Below are positions 20,158 through 28,800 of a DNA stretch of 43,835 nucleotides, piece after piece (positions within the stretch are counted from its first letter, which is position 1; every line of letters starts with the position of its first letter). Source of the DNA: Alphaproteobacteria bacterium (GTDB lineage Bacteria > Pseudomonadota > Alphaproteobacteria > Geminicoccales > Geminicoccaceae). Location: the NCBI GenBank assembly GCA_026984595.1, contig JALSRW010000405.1, forward strand, positions 1-43,835. Direction: 5' to 3'. Position numbers and translations under genes: made by a program. The notes under the pieces are model-generated. The model did no database searches. It worked only from the letters and a program-made list of their open reading frames with translations, and was not told where the DNA came from.

Positions 20158-21225
20158 ATGAATACAAAAGACGAAGGCGGGCAGAATCCGCAGCCTGCGC
20201 CCGGGAACGCGCCGGAGGCAGAGAACGACGACGGCGTTGGCGGGACGGATGGCGAAGGCGGGAACGAGCCGACCAGCCTGCTCGATGCGCTGACCGAGGA
20301 GCTGGGCGGGGAGGATGACGACGCGGCAGGCGAGCCGGTTTCCCGGGAAACGGAGGGCGACGGTTCGGCAGACGATGAAGAGGGCGATGACGATGATGAA
20401 CAGGAAACCGAAGAAGCCGGCGAAGGGGCGCAGGAAGAAGCGCCGGTAACGGACGAGGAGGACCTCTACGCGCCCCTGCCCGAGGATGTGAAGGAGAAGA
20501 CCCGGGAGCGCTTCGAGAAGCTGGTGGAGTCGCACAAGGCGGTGACGCGGCAGCTGGAGACCTTCCGCGAGGAGAACGAGGGGTTCCGGGAGGTCATCCG
20601 CTATTCGCAGGCCACCCCCGAGGAGTTCAACCAGCTCGTCGAGTATTCCCATCTGGTCAAGAGCGGCGATCCGGAGAACCTGAAGGCCGCGCTGAAGATC
20701 CTCGACGAGCAGCGGGCGGCCATCGCGCGCCTGGTCAACGAGCCGGTGGCCGGCGTCGACCAGCTCGCCGAGTTTCCCGATCTGCGCGAACGGGTGGAGC
20801 GCATGGAGCTGGGCGAACAGGATGCGATCGAGATCGCGGCGCTGCGCCGCCGGGAGGCGGCCATCCAGGCCCAGCAGCAGGCGGCCGCGCAGCAGCGGCA
20901 GCAGGCGGAGTCGCTCCAGCAGCAGGCGGCCGCCGCGCAGCAGGAAATCGTGGCCCTCGCCAGCCAGTGGCAGGCCAACGACATCGACTATCCGAAGAAG
21001 CACGAGCGGCTGATGGCCAAGGCGCAGGAGATCGCCGCTACCTATCCGCCGCATCTGTGGAAGCAGGCGCTGGCGGATTACTACGACGCCATGCAGGTGG
21101 CCGCGCCGCCGGCGCCACCGCCGCAGGAGAATCCGCCGCAACCGCTCCGGCCCCGACCGGGCGGGGGTGGCAAACCGGTTCCGCAGAGCATGTTGCAGGC
21201 TGTGGAACAGGCGCTGGGCGACTGA
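20158..21225 (+). CDS. Scaffolding protein
   Basis: 355 residues starting at the ATG with CAGGAGATCCCC upstream. The N-terminal 110 residues are extremely acidic and disordered (DDEEGDDDDEQETEEAGEG). A helical core follows (EKTRERFEKLVESHKAVTRQ), with a Gln/Ala-rich coiled coil (about 235-265) and a Pro-rich tail. This composition and the position directly before the capsid gene are those of podovirus scaffolding proteins that shape the procapsid. One ParB-type palindrome is embedded at 20337-20352. Confidence 0.85.
   Translation: MNTKDEGGQNPQPAPGNAPEAENDDGVGGTDGEGGNEPTSLLDALTEELGGEDDDAAGEPVSRETEGDGSADDEEGDDDDEQETEEAGEGAQEEAPVTDEEDLYAPLPEDVKEKTRERFEKLVESHKAVTRQLETFREENEGFREVIRYSQATPEEFNQLVEYSHLVKSGDPENLKAALKILDEQRAAIARLVNEPVAGVDQLAEFPDLRERVERMELGEQDAIEIAALRRREAAIQAQQQAAAQQRQQAESLQQQAAAAQQEIVALASQWQANDIDYPKKHERLMAKAQEIAATYPPHLWKQALADYYDAMQVAAPPAPPPQENPPQPLRPRPGGGGKPVPQSMLQAVEQALGD
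20337..20352. promoter_or_regulatory. ParB-type palindromic site 4 (14-bp core perfect)
   Basis: GGTTTCCCGGGAAACG: the central 14 bases GTTTCCCGGGAAAC form a perfect palindrome. It lies in the scaffold gene, where it encodes part of a VSRET peptide in the disordered acidic region, a place that tolerates an embedded DNA site. Confidence 0.7.
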
Positions 21226-21354
21226 TCGCCCGGCATCAGCACTAGCCGTATCGCCGGAGTCGCGCCCGGCAGGACAGTATCGAGGCCTCGTCTCCCTCAA
21301 GTGCTGGGAAAAACATCGCGTTTCGTGTTCAACCCACACTGAAGGAGTATCGCC

Positions 21355-22425
21355 ATGCCTTTCACCGCAGAAGAGATCGCGGCCGCCGGCAAGATCAGTC
21401 TGGATTATTACCAGAAGAACAAGCCGGTCGACCAGGTCAACACCGAGCGTCCGCTGCTGAAGACCCTCAAGGCCAAGCAGAAGACCGCGCCGGGCAACAA
21501 GCAGTTCATCGTGGAGCAGCTGCGCAAGTCCAACGGCTCCAATTTCCAGTGGTTCAACGGCTCGGAAGTCGTCACCTACAACAAGCGGCGCAACATCGAG
21601 CAGGCGCAGTACGCCTGGCGCTCCGCCCACGACGGCTTCGCGCTGGACGAGGACCGGCTGATCCAGAACGGGATCACCATCGACGAGTCCGGCAAGGGCA
21701 AGAACCACACCCAGGCCGAGCGGGTCCAGCTCACCAATCTGCTGGAAGAGGAGATCGAGGCGCTGGATCTGGGCTTTGAGGAGAAGTTCGATCAGGCCCT
21801 GCACCTGGATGGCACCCAGGATGCCGACGCCGTCATCGGCCTCGACGCCCTCGTTTCGCTGACCCCGGCCACCGGCACCGTCGGCGGCATCGATGCGGCC
21901 GCCAACGCCTTCTGGCGCAACCACGCCGCCACCGGCCTCACCGTGGCCACCACCACCGGCAACATCCTCACCCAGATGGAGCTGGCCTGGCGGGCCTGCA
22001 TCCGCAACGGCGGCGTGCCGGATTTCATTCTGGTGGGTTCCGATTTCCTCGACGGGTACCGGAACTTCATGATGAACACCTACGGAAGGGTGAACTACAC
22101 GCCCACCGGCGCCAAGAACATCGACGGCGGGTCCGGGCACAAGGAAGGCGTGAGCACCGGCATCTACTTCAACGGGGTGGAGCTGGTCTGGGACCCGGTG
22201 TTCAGCGAGTTGGACACGCTGTATGCGCCGGCCACGCCCTGGGAGAAGCGCTGCTACTTCATCAACACCCGCCACATGCGGTTGCGGCCCATCGACGGCC
22301 AGGACATGGTGACCCGCAAGCCGCCCCGGGCCTATGACAAGTACGAGTACTACTGGGGCCTGACCTGGCGCGGCGCCGTGTGCTGCAACCGCCGCAACGC
22401 CCACGCCGTGCTGGCCATCGCCTGA
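21355..22425 (+). CDS. Major capsid protein
   Basis: 356 residues with a strong AAGGAGTATCGCC ribosome site, as expected for the most abundant virion protein. It starts MPFTAEEIAAAGKISLDYYQ. SGKGKNHTQAERVQL, a LLEEEIEALDLGFEEKFDQA helix, and RACIRNGGVPDFILVGSDFL are consistent with an HK97-fold coat of podovirus type. It directly follows the scaffold. The 130 bp before it (21226-21354) hold no gene and no clear promoter or terminator that I can see. Confidence 0.85.
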   Translation: MPFTAEEIAAAGKISLDYYQKNKPVDQVNTERPLLKTLKAKQKTAPGNKQFIVEQLRKSNGSNFQWFNGSEVVTYNKRRNIEQAQYAWRSAHDGFALDEDRLIQNGITIDESGKGKNHTQAERVQLTNLLEEEIEALDLGFEEKFDQALHLDGTQDADAVIGLDALVSLTPATGTVGGIDAAANAFWRNHAATGLTVATTTGNILTQMELAWRACIRNGGVPDFILVGSDFLDGYRNFMMNTYGRVNYTPTGAKNIDGGSGHKEGVSTGIYFNGVELVWDPVFSELDTLYAPATPWEKRCYFINTRHMRLRPIDGQDMVTRKPPRAYDKYEYYWGLTWRGAVCCNRRNAHAVLAIA

Positions 22426-22435
22426 CGCATGGGGG

Positions 22436-22471
22436 CCACGCCGGTCGTGTGGGCCCGTGCGGCCGGCGTGG
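22436..22471 (+). other. Hairpin after the capsid gene
   Basis: CCACGCCGG (22436-22444) pairs with CCGGCGTGG (22463-22471) around an 18-nt loop. There is no T-run, so it is more likely an mRNA stabiliser or partial terminator that keeps capsid message abundant than a full terminator. Confidence 0.45.
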
Positions 22472-22514
22472 TACGTCAACGGGCCACCTTTCCCCAACGC
22501 ACGAGGAGAATGAC

Positions 22515-23090
22515 ATGAGCGAGATTCACGCGAAGCGCGTGCACGTGGTGGTGGACCGCGGGCCGATGGAGAAGATCCCGACCACGATCTATGCGCACGA
22601 GGTGCCCTGCCTGGAGATCCAGCATGGCGAGGGCTCGGTGCATGTGCCTGAGCAACTGCCAGACGGGATGGACTACGCCGAGAACGGGGCGGTGGTGACG
22701 CTGGATCTGGACGAGGAGTGGGCGCGCCTGATCGGCAAGTACGGTCGCCACCCGGACATGAACGTGTCGGTGTGCGAGTACGTGTTCCAGGGGCAGAAGG
22801 CGAACCTGGCCAGGGCCTGCGCCGAGAGCGCGACGCGGGACGAGACGCGCGGCACCGCCGGCGTCGATGCCGACGGCGACGGCAACATGGCCAAGGCGGA
22901 GATCCAGGCGGCCCTGGCCGAGATGGCGATCCCGTTCCACAAGAACGCCACCAAGGCGGTGCTGCTGGAGACGCTGCGCGACGGCCTGAGCCAGATCCTC
23001 GACGAGGCCGGCGTGGACCATGACGTGGACGCGCCGGTGGAGGTGCTCTACCGGCAGGCCCGGGATCTGATGACCGAGGGTAGCGACTGA
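22515..23090 (+). CDS. Virion protein with C-terminal HeH/LEM-like domain
   Basis: 191 residues. The N-terminal half is a beta-rich region (RVHVVVDRGPMEKIPTTIYA, EVPCLEIQHGEG). A DADGDGN acidic loop precedes a helix-extension-helix segment (MAKAEIQAALAEMAIPFHKN, then KAVLLETLRDGL), the HeH/LEM pattern found in several phage head-associated proteins and used for DNA or protein contact. GAGGAGAATGAC precedes the ATG. A role next to capsid and adaptor is inferred. Confidence 0.6.
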   Translation: MSEIHAKRVHVVVDRGPMEKIPTTIYAHEVPCLEIQHGEGSVHVPEQLPDGMDYAENGAVVTLDLDEEWARLIGKYGRHPDMNVSVCEYVFQGQKANLARACAESATRDETRGTAGVDADGDGNMAKAEIQAALAEMAIPFHKNATKAVLLETLRDGLSQILDEAGVDHDVDAPVEVLYRQARDLMTEGSD

Positions 23091-23752
23091 TGGCGTTGCC
23101 CGGGAAACCGACCCTGGGCGAGTTGCGGGCCGAGGTGCTGGCGCGCCTCGGCTTCGCGGCCCAGGGCGCCGCGGCCGGGAATCTGATCACGACGGTCGAT
23201 TCCTATCTGAAGCGGGCGCAGGACTATCTGTACTGGAAGTACGATTTCCGCGAGCTGCGGCGGGTGCGGGACATCACGGTCAACCCCGGGCAAACCCTGT
23301 ACGACTGGCCGGACGACATGGAGCCGCGGCGCCTGGTGTCGGTGCAGGTGCTGGATCACGGGATCTGGGTGCCGCTGGAGGAGGGCATCGAGTATTTCCA
23401 CGATACGGTCGCTGACACGCGCTTCCATCCCCGGCGGTTCGACCGGCGCGACCAGCTCGAGATCTGGCCGCAGCCGGATGCGAGCTACACGCTGCGCGTC
23501 GAGTATTACCGGCGACTGGGGCGGTTCGCCCAGGACGGCGACCGCTGCACCATCGACGATGCGCTGCTGTTCAACTACGCCCTGGCCAAGGCCAAGCGGC
23601 ATTACAACCAGCCCGACGCGCAGGACTACTTCGACGAGGTGGCCGATCTGCTGCGTCGGCTGAAGAGCGGGGAGCACGGCCAGCGCCGCTACGTGGTCGG
23701 CGACAAGCCGGGAACGCCGATGCCGCGGCCGAAGGTGATCGACTACCCATGA
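23090..23752 (+). CDS. Head-tail adaptor (P22 gp4-like head completion protein)
   Basis: 220 residues. LGELRAEVLARLGF, then a helix KRAQDYLYWKYDFRELRRVR, a beta region TVNPGQTLYDWPDDMEPRRL, and a second helix pair YALAKAKRHYNQPDAQDYFD make the alpha-beta arrangement of podovirus adaptor proteins that plug onto the portal. It lies between capsid and tail-hub genes, where the adaptor is expected. The first bases overlap the preceding stop (TGATG). Confidence 0.75.
   Translation: MALPGKPTLGELRAEVLARLGFAAQGAAAGNLITTVDSYLKRAQDYLYWKYDFRELRRVRDITVNPGQTLYDWPDDMEPRRLVSVQVLDHGIWVPLEEGIEYFHDTVADTRFHPRRFDRRDQLEIWPQPDASYTLRVEYYRRLGRFAQDGDRCTIDDALLFNYALAKAKRHYNQPDAQDYFDEVADLLRRLKSGEHGQRRYVVGDKPGTPMPRPKVIDYP
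23094..23109. promoter_or_regulatory. ParB-type palindromic site 5 (degenerate)
   Basis: CGTTGCCCGGGAAACC, two mismatches from the recurrent palindrome, overlapping the first codons of the adaptor gene. This is the weakest of the listed copies. Confidence 0.4.
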
Positions 23753-25137
23753 CCCGCGCGATCACCTTCGACCGCTTCGAGGTGGGCCTCGATCTGCGCA
23801 AGGGGCCGAGCGTCTCCGACGCGAACCGCCTGCGGCAGTTGAAGAACGCCTACGTGACCACCGGCAAGGTGGTGCGCAAGCGCCCGGGCCTGCGCAAGGT
23901 GGCGACGCTGGAGGCCGGCACGAAAGGCCTGGTGGCGGGACTGGGCAAGCTGCACACCTTCTACGAGTCCGGGAACATCACGCACGCCGATCCGCTGTTC
24001 CAGGCCAACCCGGTGGCGCATCCCGACACGTCGCAACCGGTGGTGCGGGTGCACAAGGGCGACGTGTTCGAGGGGTTTCTGTACGTGTCGGTGGAATACG
24101 CCGACGGGAGCATCTGGCATCACTATCTGGATGGCGCGCTGCCGTCGCACATCGCGGACGTCAACTGTCCGCAGACGGCTTCCTGGATCAAGATGTCTTC
24201 CAAGATCTGGGCGGTGGACGGCGACGTGGTGCGCTTTTCCGCCACCAGTCTGCCGCGCGACTGGACGACGGCCGAGGATGCCGGTTTCCTGCCCACGGGC
24301 CTGCAGCAGGCCGGCGCCCTCGAGGCCCTGGCCCTCGGCCAGCAGGAGCGGGACCTGGTGGTGTACTTCGCCGACAGCGCGCAGATCTGGGTGCCGGATC
24401 CGGACCCGGCCCTGCACGTGTTCAAGAAGCCGATCAACGGTGTCGGCACGCGCTGGCCGCGCAGCGTGAACAACGTCTCCGGCGACAGCTTCTTCCTGTC
24501 GGATTACGGGTTCCGCTCCATCAGCATGCGCGGGGCCACCGACAACCTGACCGACGTGGACGTGGGCAGTCCGATCGATTCGCTGGTGACGCCGCTGCTG
24601 ACGAGCGGGATCGATCCGGTGTCGGCCTATTACGCCGGCGGCGGGCAGTACTGGTGCGCCATCGGCGGGACGGTGTTCACCTACACCTTCTCCCGGACCA
24701 TGAAGATCAGCGCCTGGGCGCAATACGACCTCGGGGTGCCCATCGACGACATGGCCGAGCTGGCCGGCAAGCTCTATGTCCGCTCGGCGGACGAGGTCTA
24801 CCAGGTGGACGAGTCGGTGCATACCGACGACGGCGCCATGTACGAGATGGTGATGGAGATGCCGTTCCTGGACTTCAAGCTGCCGGGCGTGATGAAGCGG
24901 ATCGTCGGGGTCGATGCGGTGATTCAGGGCGAGGCCGATTTGCGGCTGCGGTGGGATCCGCGGGATACGAGCCGGATCACGGAGCCGGTGCCGCTCGGCG
25001 GCGATACCCGTCCGGGGGCCATGACGCCCGTCGAGGTGACGGCCACGTCGGTGGCGCCGGTGATCACCTCGACCACCGATCAGCCGGTGCAGATCGATGC
25101 GCTCACGTTCTACTACGACGCCTTGGGGGTGATCTGA
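23749..25137 (+). CDS. Tail hub / DNA stabilisation protein (P22 gp10-like)
   Basis: 462 residues, beta-rich, following the adaptor with a four-base overlap. The N-terminus GLDLRKGPSVSDANRLRQLK with NAYVTTGKVVRKRPGLRKV is the standard start of gp10-like packaged DNA stabilisation proteins. Repeated strands such as ASWIKMSSKIWAVDGDVVRF and DLVVYFADSAQIWVPDPDPA, and the GDSFFLSDYGFRSI segment, indicate a beta-propeller. It forms the hub that holds the tail fibres and needle. Confidence 0.82.
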   Translation: MTRAITFDRFEVGLDLRKGPSVSDANRLRQLKNAYVTTGKVVRKRPGLRKVATLEAGTKGLVAGLGKLHTFYESGNITHADPLFQANPVAHPDTSQPVVRVHKGDVFEGFLYVSVEYADGSIWHHYLDGALPSHIADVNCPQTASWIKMSSKIWAVDGDVVRFSATSLPRDWTTAEDAGFLPTGLQQAGALEALALGQQERDLVVYFADSAQIWVPDPDPALHVFKKPINGVGTRWPRSVNNVSGDSFFLSDYGFRSISMRGATDNLTDVDVGSPIDSLVTPLLTSGIDPVSAYYAGGGQYWCAIGGTVFTYTFSRTMKISAWAQYDLGVPIDDMAELAGKLYVRSADEVYQVDESVHTDDGAMYEMVMEMPFLDFKLPGVMKRIVGVDAVIQGEADLRLRWDPRDTSRITEPVPLGGDTRPGAMTPVEVTATSVAPVITSTTDQPVQIDALTFYYDALGVI

Positions 25138-25328
25138 TGTGGGATGTCCACGTGTACCAGATCTGTTTGCTCGATCCCGTGCCGCGGCGGGAGCGTGTGG
25201 AGATCCGCACCTTCCGCCGGCGATGGCAGGCGCTGGCCTACGCCTGGTGGGTGAGGCTGCCTTTCGGGCTGACGCTGTTCGTGCAGGCAGGAGAGGTGCA
25301 TGAGCACCCGGCTGACGACGCTGCTTGA
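25137..25328 (+). CDS. Small tail-region protein, 63 residues
   Basis: The start overlaps the previous stop (TGATG). It begins MWDVHVYQICLLDPVPRRER; RRRWQALAYAWWVRLPFGLT is aromatic and basic. It overlaps the next gene by 29 bp in another frame. Not recognised. Confidence 0.55.
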   Translation: MWDVHVYQICLLDPVPRRERVEIRTFRRRWQALAYAWWVRLPFGLTLFVQAGEVHEHPADDAA

Positions 25329-25767
25329 CGCGGCGGCCGCGACCGGGCCGGGCACCGCGCTGGATCTCTCCGCGGAGCCTCGCTACCAGGGCGGCGCCCA
25401 CAGCTTCGAGGTGAGCGGCACGTTCGTGGGCAGCGTGGCCATTGAGGCCTCGGTGGATGGCGGCACGGTCTGGCATCCGCTCGGGACGTTCACCGACGGC
25501 GGCGGCCTGCTGAACGCCGGTGGCGCATACACGCAACTGCGCGGCAACGTGACGGCCTACACCAGCGGAGCGATCACCCTGACGGTGCGGTACGGGCTGC
25601 TGCAGGACCTGAAGGCCGATCTCGACACGCTGCTCGGCCGCCTGACGCAGCCCCGCGCCGGCTATCTCGACAACCTGGTGCGGCTCGACACGAAGGTCTC
25701 CGGCGTGTCGGCCAAGGCCAACATCGACAATCTGATCAAGCAACTGCGGGCGCAGGTGCCGGTGTGA
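25300..25767 (+). CDS. Small tail protein, 155 residues
   Basis: An AGGAGAGG site lies before the ATG. The N-terminal beta domain (SFEVSGTFVGSVAIEASVDG, TVWHPLGTFTDGG) is followed by a helical C-terminus (DLKADLDTLLGRL, NIDNLIKQLRAQV). The beta domain resembles small tail knob or collar modules. Exact role unknown. Confidence 0.65.
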   Translation: MSTRLTTLLDAAAATGPGTALDLSAEPRYQGGAHSFEVSGTFVGSVAIEASVDGGTVWHPLGTFTDGGGLLNAGGAYTQLRGNVTAYTSGAITLTVRYGLLQDLKADLDTLLGRLTQPRAGYLDNLVRLDTKVSGVSAKANIDNLIKQLRAQVPV

Positions 25768-26225
25768 TCGCGCCGCTGACCATCGACCAGGCGCTGTACG
25801 TTGCGCGGCGCATGCGCGAGGTCGATTTCGCGGAGGTGATGGCGACCCGCTGGGACGACGATCCGGACCGGTTCGCCGTCGATTCGTTCCGGTTGCCCGG
25901 CGTGGCTTGGGCCGCCACGACCGCGGTCGGGGAGCCGGCGGCCATCGGCGGCGTGGCGCTGCACACGCCGGGCGTCGGTACGGCCTGGCTCGTGACCACC
26001 GAGGCGTTTCCGCAGGTGGCGCTGTCGGTCACGCGGCACGTGCGGCAGGTCGTCGACAGGCTGCTCGCCGGGGAGCTGCGCCGGATCCACGCCTGGTCGG
26101 CGGCCTTTCACGTGGAGGCGCACCGTTGGATGGAGCGGGTCGGGATGCGCCGCGAGGCGGTGCTGCGGGCCCTGGGCAAGGATGGCGAGGATTTCTTCAT
26201 GTACGCGATCACGCGGGAGGAGTGA
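25764..26225 (+). CDS. GNAT-like internal virion protein (T7 gp13-like)
   Basis: 153 residues from a GTG overlapping the previous stop. The GNAT layout is visible: an N-terminal helix with ALYVARRMREVDFAEVMATR, strands PAAIGGVALHTPGVGTAWLV, and the closing HRWMERVGMRREAVLRALGK. Proteins of this form precede the internal virion genes in many podoviruses and are annotated as gp13-like. Whether acetyl transfer occurs is unknown; an assembly role is the usual view. Confidence 0.7.
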   Translation: MIAPLTIDQALYVARRMREVDFAEVMATRWDDDPDRFAVDSFRLPGVAWAATTAVGEPAAIGGVALHTPGVGTAWLVTTEAFPQVALSVTRHVRQVVDRLLAGELRRIHAWSAAFHVEAHRWMERVGMRREAVLRALGKDGEDFFMYAITREE

Positions 26226-26228
26226 GTC

Positions 26229-26984
26229 ATGTGTGGAGGCGGAGGCGGCGACGGCGGCGCGGCGGCCCGCGAGGCGGAGCGGCAGCGCAAGCAGAACGAG
26301 GCCATCGCGCGCGTCAACCGGTTGTTCGGGGTGTACACGGAAACGCCCAAACCGCGCGAGGAGGATTTCTACTATACCGACAATACCGGCGATGGCGGCA
26401 GGGTCTTCGACAAGGCGGCCTACGACCGCGCCCTGCAGGCGTGGGAGGCCGAGAACGCGCGGTTGCGGGCCGCGGCGGACGAGAACGCCCAGGCGCGCAC
26501 GCAGCTCTACGACCGGACCCGGCAGGACGTGCGCGACTACTACATGAACGATTTGAACCGCCAACGGCAGGACACGGAACGCCAGGCCCGCTTCGGCCTG
26601 GCACGGCGGGGCGTGATCGGCGGCTCTTCCGAGCTGGATGTGGGAGACAACATCCTCGAGCAGTACAACCGCGGGGTGCTCGACATCGGCAACCGGGCCG
26701 ACGCGGCCGCCACGCGCCTGCGCACGGCGGACGAGCAGGCGCGACTGGATCTGATTTCCCGGATCCGTTCCGGCATGTCCGCCGGCAACGCGGTGCAAAG
26801 CGCCACGACCACGCTGCAGAACAATCTCGAGGCGGCCCGCAGCAACGCGATGGCCGATGCCCTGGGGCAGGTGTTCTCGGACTACGGCTATTACGTGACC
26901 GAGCAGGCCAGGAACCGTGGTTACCGCCGTGGCAGAGGCGGCACCTTCTACGCCAACCCGCGCAGCTACTACGGGAGGACATGA
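26229..26984 (+). CDS. Internal virion protein 1, 251 residues
   Basis: It begins MCGGGGGDGGAAAREAERQR, a Gly-rich start with a Cys that is common in this protein class. Long helices follow (YDRALQAWEAENARLRAAAD, RQRQDTERQARFGLARRGVI) and a Tyr/Gly-rich tail. It is likely an ejected core protein. Its stop overlaps the next gene start. Confidence 0.7.
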   Translation: MCGGGGGDGGAAAREAERQRKQNEAIARVNRLFGVYTETPKPREEDFYYTDNTGDGGRVFDKAAYDRALQAWEAENARLRAAADENAQARTQLYDRTRQDVRDYYMNDLNRQRQDTERQARFGLARRGVIGGSSELDVGDNILEQYNRGVLDIGNRADAAATRLRTADEQARLDLISRIRSGMSAGNAVQSATTTLQNNLEAARSNAMADALGQVFSDYGYYVTEQARNRGYRRGRGGTFYANPRSYYGRT

Positions 26985-26986
26985 GC

Positions 26987-27679
26987 ATGTGCGAACCGAG
27001 CCTGATCATGATGGGCGTCGGCATGGCGCTGCAGTACAAGGCGCAACAGGATGCCCAGGCGCGGGTGCGCCGGGCGCTGGGTCTGGCCGAGGATCGCAAC
27101 GACCGCTACAACCAGCAGGTGATCGACATTACCGACGAGAACGCGCAGCAGTACGACGCCAAACAGCGCCTCGAGGCGAGCGACCAGGCCGGCGAGGCGG
27201 CGACACGGTCTCTGACGGCGTATCTGCAACAGGCGCGCGATGCGGGCATGGGCGAGGTGAGCGCGGCCACGCAGGGGCGCACCAGCCAGGTCTTCGATGC
27301 GGAGCGCGCCAGGCGCACCGCGGCGCAGGCCGATTCCGCCGTGCGCCTGGCGCAGCTCATGGGCCGGGTGCGCGGGCCGATGGATCTGCGCACCGAGGAG
27401 GGCTTCGCCAACGCCGATGCCGCCAGCCGCCTGGGCCTGATCGGCCAGGAGCAACTGGCGATGGCCCGCGCCGGGCTGGCCGACGCGCGACTGGCCGGCA
27501 CGCCCGATCCGTTTCTGACAACGGTCGGCGGCGCCCTGCGTGGCTATGGCGCCGGCATGGCCGCATCGGGCGGCACGACCACAACAGCCACGGGCAAGCC
27601 GGTGGCGCAAAGCACCTATGGCCCGGTCTATTCCGGCAAGCGGGGTCCGTACATTCCACGTTCACTGTTCAAGGGGTGA
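26987..27679 (+). CDS. Internal virion protein 2, 230 residues
   Basis: It begins MCEPSLIMMGVGMALQYKAQ, a hydrophobic N-terminus followed by a long helix (RNDRYNQQVIDITDENAQQY). The pattern is that of phage internal core proteins, which form a conduit for DNA on ejection. ATG 26987 is preferred over 26981 because GGGAGG then has normal spacing. The C-terminus is Gly/Thr-rich. Confidence 0.7.
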   Translation: MCEPSLIMMGVGMALQYKAQQDAQARVRRALGLAEDRNDRYNQQVIDITDENAQQYDAKQRLEASDQAGEAATRSLTAYLQQARDAGMGEVSAATQGRTSQVFDAERARRTAAQADSAVRLAQLMGRVRGPMDLRTEEGFANADAASRLGLIGQEQLAMARAGLADARLAGTPDPFLTTVGGALRGYGAGMAASGGTTTTATGKPVAQSTYGPVYSGKRGPYIPRSLFKG

Positions 27680-27682
27680 GTC

Positions 27683-28708
27683 ATGGCGCAACGAAACTAC
27701 GCTCCCATGGCGCGAGGCGCCTACGAGCTGGCCAGGGCCTTCGCCATGGCGCCGGCCGTCGAGCGGCGCGCCTCGCGCGCGGCGATGCAGGATGCGCTCG
27801 ACGGCGCGCTGGCGCAGGCGCGGATCGACAAGTACCGAACCGACGCAGAACTCGGGCGCCAGCGCCTGGCCGGGATGGAGGAAGGGCGCAACCGGTTCCT
27901 CGCCGGGGCCACCGGCCTGACGCAGCCCCAGCTCGACGAGCTGAACCGGGCCATGAACGAAGGCTGGCTGCGGCAGGCCGAGGGCCCGCCGACGCCGGCC
28001 GGCGAATACCCCGTGATGGACGGGCGGCCGGACTGGGCCACCCCGGAGGTGGAGGACCGCTTTCGCCAGGCGAATCTGGCCCTGGGCGCGAATCTGATCG
28101 GCACGGGCAAGACCAACGCGAATCAGCTCGTCGCGGCGCTTCAGGGCGCCCTGAATCTCGGCCTGCAGCGCAAGCTGCTGGACGGGAAGGCGCAACCGGA
28201 AGCCGTCGCCCGGGTCATGGGGGCCATGGCCGGGAAGCCGACGGTGGACGTGACCGGCAGCGGCATCGCTTTCGACCCCTACGGGAACAAGACCGATCTG
28301 AACGTGGAGCCGTTCATGGCCAAGGCGCAGGCCGCGGGCGGGGCCGGCGGAAGCGGCGCCGGTGGCGGGGCGCGTCTGCCGAACACGGCCCGGATGATCG
28401 AGTACTACCAGCGGCTCGGTTACCCGCAGGAGGAGGCCGTGCGCCTGGCGAACACCGCCAAGCGGCAACCGGTGAGCAATCTGCTGATGAACGCCTACAT
28501 GCAGGCCGCCGAGACGGTGAACATGATGCCGCCGCCCGAGGGGATCGAGATGGGCTCGCCTGAGTACCAGGCCTGGCGCGAGCGGATGATCGAGACGATC
28601 GCGCGGCGGGCCTACGAGTTTTCGCAGCGGTTCGGATCGCCGGAGGCCTCCGCCATGCCCGGCACCGGGCCGTCCGATCCGGCCGATCCGCTGGGGCTGC
28701 GCCGGTGA
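27683..28708 (+). CDS. Internal virion protein 3, 341 residues
   Basis: A mostly helical protein starting MAQRNYAPMARGAYELARAF. It contains NRAMNEGWLRQAEG, a helical middle, and a C-terminal YYQRLGYPQEEAVRLANTAK and RMIETIARRAYEFSQRFGSP. It precedes the giant polyvalent protein, so it is likely part of the same ejected core. The last codon overlaps the GTG of the following frame. Confidence 0.7.
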   Translation: MAQRNYAPMARGAYELARAFAMAPAVERRASRAAMQDALDGALAQARIDKYRTDAELGRQRLAGMEEGRNRFLAGATGLTQPQLDELNRAMNEGWLRQAEGPPTPAGEYPVMDGRPDWATPEVEDRFRQANLALGANLIGTGKTNANQLVAALQGALNLGLQRKLLDGKAQPEAVARVMGAMAGKPTVDVTGSGIAFDPYGNKTDLNVEPFMAKAQAAGGAGGSGAGGGARLPNTARMIEYYQRLGYPQEEAVRLANTAKRQPVSNLLMNAYMQAAETVNMMPPPEGIEMGSPEYQAWRERMIETIARRAYEFSQRFGSPEASAMPGTGPSDPADPLGLRR

Positions 28709-28788
28709 GTCTCGAGGCCTTCCGCCAGCGCTATCCGCAGTACGGCGACATGAGCGACGAGCAGCTCGCCTCGGCGCTGTACGAGTAG
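28705..28788 (+). pseudogene. N-terminal domain of the polyvalent protein cut by an amber codon
   Basis: GTG 28705 overlaps the previous stop (GTGA) and encodes SLEAFRQRYPQYGDMSDEQL and ASALYE before TAG at 28786-28788. The next codons, in the same frame, read FYADMPKETFRARLGL. Together they match the conserved N-terminal motif of large phage internal/polyvalent proteins (F..KYP.Y.D.SD..LA.AL..KYY.DM....F...G). The stop replaces the residue between E and F, where Lys or Arg is usual, and AAG to TAG is one change. Either a nonsense mutation, readthrough, or reinitiation at ATG 28801 applies. Confidence 0.7.
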
Positions 28789-28800
28789 TTCTACGCCGAC

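Noticed and set aside
20143..23190. Leftward 1015-codon frame opposite scaffold and capsid
   Set aside because: Antisense shadow produced by high third-position GC; no domain pattern.
28786..28788. Amber codon as evidence of an alternative genetic code or pyrrolysine
   Set aside because: It is a single occurrence; TAG is used as an ordinary stop elsewhere in the phage and no suppressor tRNA is in the window.
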